64,000 nucleotides of DNA from Diadophis punctatus similis (Eukaryota; Chordata; Lepidosauria; Squamata; Dipsadidae). The DNA lies in assembly GCA_023053685.1 (NCBI GenBank), contig JALIGW010000021.1, positions 11,302,329 through 11,366,328 of the forward strand, given 5' to 3'. Numbering within the stretch: position 1 is the first letter of the stretch; the number at the start of each line of letters is the position of its first letter. A program made the translations under genes and the position numbers. The notes under the pieces are model-generated. The model had not been told where the DNA came from. It ran no database searches and saw only the letters and a list, made by a program, of their open reading frames with translations. Below are positions 55,816 to 64,000 of the stretch, piece after piece.

Positions 55816-56702
55816 ACATTTGAGTGTTTATCTACTTGATATAGAACTGGTTTATTTATTACTGTTGAGGACAATCATCCATACAGGACTTTTAAAGATT
55901 TTTTTAATATTTTATATCCTCTTTTTTTAACATTACCTGTGTGGATTATTTTAAAACTATTTCTTCTGATTTAATGAGTCAAAGTTTTATGATGTTACTT
56001 TTCATCATGGCGGAGTTATAAATAAAATCACTCTGAGAGAACTTCCTACATCCCAAAAGTGATCTAAATTATTTTCAATAACGAATAAGTTAGAGTAAGC
56101 CAATCAAGTGACTAACTATTTCTGTTTGGTGCTACATCCAACATTTTTAGATAGTACTTTTTTGTATCTTCCTTAATTTATTACATAGCACTTTTTCAGC
56201 ATACCATCTGCCTGTAAAGTAACTCCATTTCATTTCTGTCTCCTCCTTGATTTTAAAATAACATGAATCATATTTGATCAGGTGTGATCCAAAAGAGTGC
56301 TGGCAATAAAATATATCCAAATATCTTCCAATTTTAATCTAGTTTTAAACATATGGATACTCTTTTTCGACATCCTAAAAATACAGCGTGAAATACGTGG
56401 TTTCCCCCCCATCCTCCTGAGTTAATTTTATTTGTAGCGTAAAAGGTGTCAAGAAATATCGAATGCAAAAAAAAAAGTTTGGAGCAGAAGGGATGAAATG
56501 CCAGAAGATAGTAATCTGGCAGTCAGTTGACAGGCCTGCTTGTTATGACATAAAACAACATGTTTTGAACTGCACATTTGTCGCATTTCAGCTGCGAGTC
56601 CCAAAGAGAAAGCTATTTCAAACTCATTGAAACTTTCTTCTGAACAGACATATAGATCTTTGTACAGAAAGCCTCTTATACTGTTCTAATGCCTGAAAAT
56701 CA
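55816..56702. other. Unassigned AT-rich sequence
   Basis: No gene or recognised repeat seen. Confidence 0.4.
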
Positions 56703-56980
56703 GAATAACAGAATACCAGATTTGGAAGGGACCTTGGAGGTCTTCTAGTCCAACCCACTGCTCAAGCACGAAACCCTACACCACTTCAGACAAATGGTTA
56801 TCCAATCTCTTCTTTAAAATTTCCAGTGTTGGAGCATCCACAACTTCTGGAGGCAAGTTGTTCCACTGATTAATTGTTGTCATTGTCAGGAAATTTCTAC
56901 TTAGTTCTAGGTTGCTTCTCTCCTTGATTAGTTTCCACCCATTGCTTCTTGTCCTTCAGGTGCTTTGGAGAATAGCTTGA
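56703..56980 (-). mobile_element. CR1 LINE 3' fragment
   Basis: Starts AGAATAACAGAATACCAGAT then GGAGGTCTTCTAGTCCAACC, running back to the CACCCATTGCTTCTTGTCC block. It is 5' truncated. Confidence 0.85.
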
Positions 56981-57070
56981 CCCATTCTTATATTCTCTCT
57001 TTCTCTCCTTCAATACATGTACATGGGGAAGCATTTCCACTCTGACTATGACCACTATATTGTTTCACAC

Positions 57071-57304
57071 AGGAGGTGGTATTCACTTACGTTCCCTACC
57101 GGTTCGCAAATGTGCACGCATGCACACAGTCTTAAGCGCATGCACTTTGTTCATGCGTGCGACTTGCATGCATGCATGGGGCTACAAAATGAGCCTAAAT
57201 AGGACGGCATAGTGCCAGGGCAGGTGGACGGCTGGCTGGGCCCACTGCAGGTCACTACTACCAGTTCGCCCAAACTGGTATGAACCAGCAGAATACCACC
57301 GCTG
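57071..57304. mobile_element. hAT-like MITE family A
   Basis: Ends AGGAGGTGGTATTCAC and GAATACCACCGCTG, with a perfect 8-bp duplication TTTCACAC (57063-57070 and 57305-57312). Confidence 0.88.
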
Positions 57305-57312
57305 TTTCACAC

Positions 57313-57815
57313 CTGAGAAGAGTTGGATATAAGTTTACCTTTGGCATCCAAATTCAGTGGCTGATTTTACCCAGGTGGTCTCAAACTTAACAACTTCCTG
57401 TGCTTCTGAAGGAAAAATAGATGATATTTCTGACAAAGAAGGTATCTCATTGGCTGCGTGTACCTGAACTAGACCAAATGTACTGCTGTCCTAATATTCT
57501 ATCAGCATTGATATAATCATGCAGACTTTTTGTTTTGCTTTGATTTGCATTTTTTGGAAGTAAGTAAGTTGTCATTGTCTTCTTCCAGAATATATTGTTA
57601 TTTCCTAGTCTATATATACTGAAGACAATATTTTTGGTAATACCTGGTGCTAACTCATATAAATTCATATAAACGGACCAGTCTTCATCTCTTCCAAGAC
57701 CAAAATATATTCTAGGTTGATAACAAAGCATCCAGAATTTTAAAAATTTCTTACTTTCTACTGCCCACTAAAATGCTGTTTTCTTTGTTTCAGTATGGTA
57801 TAACCTGTGGCAGTG
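57313..57815. other. Unassigned sequence
   Basis: A 94-codon minus-strand frame at 57447-57731 has no recognisable domain. Confidence 0.4.
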
Positions 57816-57910
57816 CTCTTCCTCCTCTTCCTCCTCCTGATCCTCCTCCTCCACTCCTCCCACTCTCCTCTTCCTCCTCCCCCTCTTCCTTTTCTTCTTC
57901 TTCTTCCTCC

Positions 57911-57942
<32 letters not shown>

Positions 57943-57966
57943 TTCTTTTTCCTCCTCCTCCTCCTC
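57816..57966. repeat. (TCC)n/(TTC)n microsatellite
   Basis: A pyrimidine-only tract of mixed TCC and TTC. Poly-Ser and poly-Glu frames are artefacts. Confidence 0.95.
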
Positions 57967-58462
57967 TATCATGAGTAAATCCAACTTTACATGAATTTTA
58001 AATCTAGCCTCACCTGATGCTTTTCTGAGGTCTAATGTCCCTGGATAGCCTAGTGAATTATCACAGATCTGAAGTATGGAGATTTAGCAACTCTCTAATT
58101 AAAGCCACAGCATTTGTGCAACAGATGAAGACTATTTGAGAATAAATTAATAATAAATCCAAGAAATGAGTTGGTGTGCTTAGTGGGAAGCTGTCAAGTC
58201 GGTCATGGGGGGCTAAAATAATTTCCTCTGGTTGTTGTAGGCTCACAAGAAAGTATGACTTGAGCACCATTGTGCATTAGGAAAAAAAAGGAAGTTAATG
58301 AGATGGAAAGGGCTACATAAAAAGCGGGTACCATAGGGCCCTCCAAGTTTTGATTAAACAGAGGGCTTTGTGCTGAAAACACAGAGTGTGTGTTATTGCC
58401 TAATGAACAAATGTAATACAAAAAGGCAAAGGACTCAACACAAATTCTTTGCATACAATTTA
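57967..58462. other. Unassigned sequence
   Basis: No gene or recognised repeat seen. Confidence 0.4.
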
Positions 58463-59040
58463 GAATAGAATAGAATAGAATTCTTTATTGGCCAAGTGTG
58501 ATTGGACACACAAGGAATTTGTCTTTGGTGCATATGCTCTCAGTGTACATAAAAAGAAAAGATACATTTGTCAAGAATCATGAGGTACAACACTTAATGA
58601 TTGTCATAGGGTACAAATAAGCAATCAGGAAACAATCAATATTGATATAAATCGTAAGGATACAAGCAACAAGTTACAGTCATACAGTCATAAGTGGGAG
58701 GAGATGGGTGATAGGAATGATGAGAAGACTAATACTAATAGTAATGCAGTCTTAGTGAATAGTTTGACAGTGTTGAGGGAATTATTTGTTTAGCAGAGTG
58801 AAGGCGTTCGAGGAAAAACTGTTCTTGTGTCTAGTTGTCTTGGTGTGCACTGCTCTATAGTGTCGTTTTGAGGGTAGGAGTTGAAATAATTTATGTCCAG
58901 GATGCGAGGTGTCTGTAAATATTTTCACGGCCCTCTTTTTGACTCATGCAGTATACAGGTCCTCAATGGAAGGCAGGTTGTCAGCAATTGTTTTTTCTGC
59001 AGTTCTAATTATCCTCTGAAATGGCAACGGAAGACGGGAA
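58463..59040 (-). pseudogene. LINE ORF2 C-terminal end and 3' UTR (KNSFF family)
   Basis: Read on the minus strand it has RIIRTAEKTIADNLPSIEDL, a stop, then HPGHKLFQLLPSKRHYRAVH and TTRHKNSFFLERL, conserved C-terminal blocks of a vertebrate LINE RT family. A 400-bp 3' UTR ends in AATAAAGAATTCTATTCTA, so the polyadenylation signal and TTCTA tail are both seen. It is related to 52067-52610. Confidence 0.8.
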
Positions 59041-59286
59041 CTCGGAACTGTAGGTAGTCCTTGACTTACAACTGTTCATTTAGTGACCGTGCAGAGTTAA
59101 GATGCCGCTGAAAAAAAGGGACTTACAATCATTTTTCACTCTTATGACATTTCATCATCCCCATGGTCACGTGATCAAAATTCAGATGCTTGGCTCATAT
59201 TTATGACGGCCGCAGTGTCGCGAGGTCACGTGATTCCCTTTTGAGAACTTCTGACAAGCCAAGTCAATGGGGAAACCAGAAGGAAA

Positions 59287-59536
59287 GAGCCGAGGTGGCG
59301 CAGTGGTTAAAAGCAGCACTGCAACCTACTTCAGCTGACTGCTAGTTCAGCAGTTCAACTGTTCAAATCTCACCAGGCTCAAGATTGACTCAGCCTTCCA
59401 TCCTTCCGAGATCAGTAAAATGAGGACCCAGATTGTTGGGGGCAATATGCTGAACTTTGTAAACCGCTTAGAGAGGGCTGTAAAGCACTATGAAGCGGTA
59501 TATAAGTCTAAGTGCTATTGCTATTGCTATTGCTAT
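59287..59536 (+). mobile_element. tRNA-derived SINE, near full length
   Basis: GAGCCGAGGTGGCGCAGTGG, the B box GTTCAAATC, standard body and three to four GCTATT tail units. Confidence 0.9.
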
Positions 59537-59573
59537 TTACTTAACAACCATGTTATTAACTTAATAACTGTAG

Positions 59574-59817
59574 CAGGGGTGGGTTTCCCATTTTGACGCT
59601 ACCGGTTCAGGGCGTGCATGGATGCCCAGTTTGCGTGCATGTGCCTGCCTTCTGCGCATGTGCCCAGCCTTCCGCACATGTGCATGTGCATCTTCCACGC
59701 ATACACCCGACCTCAAAAACGTCCCTACATAGGACGTCATAGAGCTGGGGCGGCCCACCCGCAATTTCTGCTACACTTTCGGGCGAACCAGTCCGAACCA
59801 GCTGAATACCACCTCCG
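59574..59817. mobile_element. hAT-like MITE family A
   Basis: Ends CAGGGGTGGGTTTC and GAATACCACCTCCG, with duplication AACTGTAG/AACTGCAG (59566-59573 and 59818-59825, one change). Confidence 0.85.
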
Positions 59818-60072
59818 AACTGCAGTGATTCACTTAACACTGTAGCAAGAAAGATCGTAAAGTGGGAGAAATTCACTTCACAAATGTTTCGCTTAGCAAT
59901 GGAAATGTTGGTTCCATTGGAAATGTTCTCTAACATAAATGTGGGTCACACCCGAATCAGCTTCTCCTTTAAGCGAAATTCAATTGCTGTAGATTATGGA
60001 AAGAAAGGCGATGTGACGGGTTTCTTGGATGATCAGAAGAATTGCAAATAAACCATTAAAACACACAGATTG

Positions 60073-60073
<1 letters not shown>

Positions 60074-60117
<44 letters not shown>
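60074..60117. repeat. (AC)n microsatellite
   Basis: About 21 AC dinucleotides. Confidence 0.95.
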
Positions 60118-60122
<5 letters not shown>

Positions 60123-60340
60123 AACTCCATAAATTAAAATAAAAACAAAGCCATATGGGAAGACGGTTATTTGCCTGATTATTTGACTGCAGGACAAAAT
60201 TGCACAGTTCTCTTTAGCTAAACAGGACATCCATTTCAATGGGAAAAGTGGAATATAGCAACATTCCTGCTGTTTAGAAACAAATATGCTTGTAACGCAG
60301 GAAGGAAGGACCAGTATGTAAAGGTTCCAAGTAATACATC

Positions 60341-60585
60341 CAGAGGTGGGATTCAGCCGGTTCGGACTGGTTCGGACAAACCGGTAGTATTGACCTGTCC
60401 CGACACTATGCCGTCCTATTTAGCCACGTTTTCAAGCCACATGCATGCAAGCTATGCGCGCAAAGTGAATGCAGAGAAGGCCCCATGCATGTGTGGAAGG
60501 CACGCGTGCGACCGAAGTGAGCATGCATGTGTGCGCACGCTCACATGGGTGAACTGGTAGGGAAATTATGTGAATCCCACCTCTG
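60341..60585. mobile_element. hAT-like MITE family A
   Basis: Ends CAGAGGTGGGATTCAG and GAATCCCACCTCTG. Flanks AATACATC (60333-60340) and AATATGTC (60586-60593) are a duplication with two changes. Confidence 0.83.
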
Positions 60586-60593
60586 AATATGTC

Positions 60594-61250
60594 CCATTCA
60601 ATAAGAACTCCGAGGCAGGCATATTCCTCAAAGAACATTTTATTGGAACATATCAAATTGGCATTTTCTTGGTGAAAAAAGGTTCCTGCCGGTTTTATAC
60701 CCAATTAAAAGTAAAACTTTGTTACTTCCAGTTAGAGTCTCCAGTCCAGAGATGGATTCCTGCTGGTTTGGACTGGTTCTAAAGAACTAGTAGTGGGAAT
60801 TTCCCCCCACTTGCCGAACTGGCAGCGATGGCCGGCTGGCGATGCCCACGAACTGTCTCTCTCGGTGGTGCTGTAGGCGCCGCCATCTTGTTTTTTGCTT
60901 CTGAGCATGCACAGAAGCTGTTTTTTGCTTCTGCGCATGTGCAGAATCTGGGTTTTCAGCACTGTGCATGCGCACACGCATGCGTGCCCACGCAGCGTGG
61001 GTGGAAGTGAACTGGCAGTGAGGTAAGTTAGAACTCACCCCTGCTCCAGTCACATGGTCCAATCAGCATACAGTCCAGTTGCTAGGTGACCTCAGTCTCC
61101 ACCTTTTGAACACCTGCACAAATGTCCTTGATTTCCAGGGAAAATAATTTTATTTTGGCTACACCACCCCAGCTATCTCTACACCCCCCTCCTTGGCCCC
61201 TTTGCTCCAGGCTGTGTCAGCCCTGAATCTGTGAGAAGAAGAAACTCTCT
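60594..61250. other. Unknown repeat-like sequence, possibly LTR-derived, with MITE inside
   Basis: AACATTTTATTGGAACATAT and, beyond the MITE, GCTAGGTGACCTCAGTCTCC form one continuous unit across 60747-61043. The pattern is reminiscent of an LTR read backwards, but its ends are not defined. Confidence 0.3.
60747..61043. mobile_element. hAT-like MITE family A, long subtype
   Basis: Ends CAGAGATGGATTCCTGC and AGAACTCACCCCTG, with a perfect duplication CTCCAGTC (60739-60746 and 61044-61051). It is highly similar in layout to 3410-3664 (GGCAGCGATGGCCGGCTGG, CGCCATCTTGTTTTTTGC). Confidence 0.9.
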
Positions 61251-61739
61251 AGAAAAAAACTACAAAAACTACAAAAGAAAATGGCCAGTTTTATTTATGG
61301 CATGCACACAGGCCTCACTGAAGCCTCTGGACGTCCGGTAGGCCTGTTGGGCTGCTTTTCGCTCTCCCCAGGGTTCAGGAAAGCCTCCTGAAGATGGTGA
61401 AAAATGGCCCAGCGGGCCAACTGGAAGTTCAAAAACAAAACAGAAGTGGAGCTACCCTACTACTTACCTTCAGATAGTTGCAACTAGGCTTTGCACCTAG
61501 TTGGACCTCGGCCCATTTCTTCTGCAGCCGGCAAGGCTTTCCTCAAGGATCGATCCGGAGCTCTGTTATCGGCTACAGAGGTCTTTCCTAAAGGCCTTTC
61601 CTGAAGGCTGTTATCGGCTACAGAGGCCTTCAGAAAACCCTTGCAGGCTGCAGAAGAAATGGACCAAGGTGTTCGAAGCCTGGCTTCAACTGTCCAAAGC
61701 CGAAGAAGTTCCTGAAGACCTCTGACAGTGAAAAGGAGG

Positions 61740-61976
61740 CTAGGGGTGATGCACACAAGTGAACTTCCGGTTGGCTCGTTGTGCCATCTTTTGCCGTCCC
61801 CAGGCTTCAGGAGGCTTTCCTGAAGCCTGGGAACAGCGAAAACTGCCGAAAAGAAGGCTGAAAATCAGCTGGCTAGCATGTGCATGCATGCTGGAACAGA
61901 CAGGGCAACACCTCACATGCCCTCAGATATGGCTCCGGATGCCATATCTGAGGGCATGATAGGTTCACCATCACTG
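61740..61976 (-). mobile_element. MITE family B, minus-oriented, partial
   Basis: The right end GGTTCACCATCACTG is the inverted family B terminus. Inside is an 18-bp perfect stem: CATGCCCTCAGATATGGC (61916-61933) with its reverse complement at 61941-61958. The left end is not identified. Confidence 0.55.
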
Positions 61977-63059
61977 TCATAGGAAGTTGGTTTTAACAGC
62001 TATTTCATATCCACTACTGGTTCTCCTCCAGCTTTGGCAAGAAATTTTCTATATCTTGACAAACTCATGCTAGGCAAGTCCTTTGATCAACGGAGGTCAT
62101 CTATTGGTAGAAAAGTGTTTAATTACTTCAGAGTTGCATCTGTTAAAACCAATCAGTTTTGCCCTCAATATGGCAGCACCATCACCATCAATCCATGACA
62201 GATAATTTACACCTTTGGAGAGGATGAGCACCAGCGTCAGAATGCAATATTTACATTTCCGATTTCATTTCCTACATTACAGATTCATTAGCCTTGGGTG
62301 GAATGGAGGTGAGGAGCAGAGAAGTCTATAAGAAAAAAGCTGAATAAACTCATCTGTAGCGAAGTCCCTAGAATTTACTCAGAGTTACCAATTTCAACTG
62401 GATTCTGGCTTAGAAATAATGCTATTTTTGTGTGTGTGTGTTATAAATACGGGGAATAGGAGAGTGTGATGAGAAAGTGAAAAATGTATAGGCAGCATTC
62501 CACGATTAATGTTTACATTTTGAATTAATGGGAAAGCATTTACATATAAAACACACGAACAAGGTGAAGATTGTTTAAGAAGACGACTTTTAAAAGATAC
62601 TGGCTTGTATCAGCAGTTGCTATATAGGATTATATAGGATTATAATTAATAATTATATAATATTATATATTAGAATAAAATGATATATAGGATTACAAAT
62701 TCAATAAGTGTAAAGATAGTTTCATTATGATGCTGGAAATATGGCCATGTTAACAGACTTTAAAGATACGAGCAAACATGACCAAGAGTTAATTTAAGTA
62801 TGCATGCATTTATTTATTTACAACCCATGATTAGCAAAGTAGCTATTGAAATAAAAGCAGGCCAAAACAAGGAAAAGCAATAAAACTGCTGCCCATTAAA
62901 AATTACACATTTTAAGAGTAAGCAGAAGAGAATGAAATAAAGCAGAAGAAAGCAAAATGGAATAAATAAAAATACAATTTACCTAAATAAAGAATAAAAA
63001 GGCTTCTTTATGCCAGTATTCCAAAATTAAGACTTCTTTTGGCAAAAGAAGTGACAAGA
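61977..63059. other. Unassigned AT-rich sequence
   Basis: No gene or recognised repeat seen. Confidence 0.4.
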
Positions 63060-63752
63060 AATTGGTATAAAATAATAAAATAAAATAAAAATAAATTAAT
63101 AAAATAAAACAATAAAATAAACAATAAAATAAAGTAAAATAAATAAATAAATAATAAAATAAAACAAATAAAAATAAATAAAAAATTAAAAAAATATAAT
63201 ATAATATAATATAATATAATATAATAATATAATATAATATAATAATATAATATAATATAATATAATATAATATAATATAATATAATATAATATAATATAA
63301 TATAATATAATATAATATAATATAATATAATATAATATAATATAATATAATATAATATTATAATATAATATAATATAATATAATATAATATAATATAATA
63401 TAATATAATATAATATAATATAATATAATATAATATAATATAATATAATATAATATAATATAATATAATATAATATAATATAATATAATAATATAATATA
63501 ATATAATATAATGATAAAATGATAATAAAATAATAAAATAAAATAATAAAATAAATAAAATTGAATAAAATAAAAATAAAAATAAAATAAAATAAAATAA
63601 AATAAAATAATAAAATAATAAAATAAAAATAAAATAAATAAATAAAATAAAATAAAATAAAATAAAATAAAATAAAATAAAATAAAATAAAATAAAATAA
63701 AATAAAATAAAATAAAATAAAATAAAATAAAATAAAATAAAATAAAATAAAA
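63060..63752. repeat. AT-only pentamer array, (AAAAT)n and (ATAAT)n
   Basis: (AATAA)-type units at 63060-63185, then about 65 ATAAT pentamers at 63192-63513, then (AAAAT)n to 63752. Almost no G or C in about 690 bp. The 249-codon minus frame (ILYYIIL repeats) is an artefact. Confidence 0.95.
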
Positions 63753-64000
63753 ATCACCTCATTAAAAGTGTGATCTGTATTGGGAAGTCATTGAGATATA
63801 CCAGAACACAGAACTTTCTCATAAAAACTTTTTTCTAGATGTCACAATTTGCAAATATTGAAAATCGAACTCTTGTCACTGTTCTCCCGAAAATCTCTTC
63901 TAACAATCAAGGATGTTCTCCTTCCAGATTACCAAAATTTGGGGCAAAACAAAGAACAAGGAGTGGACTTAGGCTGGATCTTGCAACCACATAGAAGGTT
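63753..64000. other. Unassigned sequence at window end
   Basis: Nothing recognised. Confidence 0.4.

Larger units (their letters stand above)
59048..59945 (+). mobile_element. MITE family C, host of a nested SINE and MITE A
   Basis: Begins GTAGGTAGTCCTTGACTTAC with GGTCACGTGAT blocks. A SINE (59287-59536) and a family A MITE (59574-59817) interrupt it. It resumes with AACACTGTAGCAAGAAAGAT and TTCGCTTAGCAATGG. Confidence 0.7.

Noticed and set aside
63008..63757. A 249-codon ILYY-repeat frame
   Set aside because: It is the translation of AT-only pentamers.

Overview
The window looks like squamate reptile DNA, most likely from a snake. It holds a tRNA-derived SINE whose 3' part matches the Sauria SINE/BovB type, about a dozen CR1 LINE 3' ends with expanded (TTCTA)n tails, long GATA/GGAT arrays of the Bkm kind known from snakes, many non-autonomous DNA transposons, and a very high microsatellite load. 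I found no exon, tRNA, rRNA or other host gene that I can defend. The sequence reads as intergenic or deep intronic DNA built from nested repeats. There is one 100-base assembly gap (40580-40679).

The centrepiece is a complete, apparently young DIRS-type tyrosine-recombinase retrotransposon at about 23515-29667. Its inverted terminal repeats match at 102 of 103 positions. It has a TATA-containing promoter in each terminal repeat, a GC-rich leader, an intact Gag-like ORF, an intact RT/RNase H/Dam-like ORF and an intact tyrosine recombinase ORF. An internal complementary region carries the reverse complement of the left end joined to that of the right end, which is a stored copy of the circle junction. 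The Gag and RT frames overlap. A canonical X XXY YYZ slippery heptamer (CCCTTTT) sits in the correct frame inside the overlap, directly followed by a perfect 7-bp stem that can form a pseudoknot, then a second hairpin over the gag stop. This is a strong candidate for -1 programmed frameshifting.

Layout: 0.8-1.7 kb, palindromic GATA/GGAT arrays; 2.8-3.4 kb, a 550-bp element with long inverted repeats and a 9-bp target duplication; 3.4-21 kb, hAT-like MITEs, CR1 and other LINE fragments, SINEs and a three-unit SINE+GGAA tandem array; 21.5-22.8 kb, a 5'-truncated LINE whose RT reading frame is still open; 22.8-23.4 kb, a CR1 copy with a (TTCTA)n tail; 23.5-29.7 kb, the DIRS element; 30-40 kb, MITEs, CR1 copies and the first piggyBac-like element; 41.7-42.6 kb, a local tandem array carrying three blocks of vertebrate telomere repeat (CCCTAA)n; 45.2-50 kb, a second piggyBac-like element and deeply nested CR1/foldback/LINE/MITE sequence; 51.3-52.1 kb, a 500-bp hexamer array grown from a SINE tail; 53-61 kb, a cluster of hAT-like MITEs with 8-bp target duplications; 63.0-63.75 kb, a very AT-rich pentamer array.

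The elements interact mostly as insertions into one another, so many relative ages can be read directly from interrupted copies and flanking target duplications.
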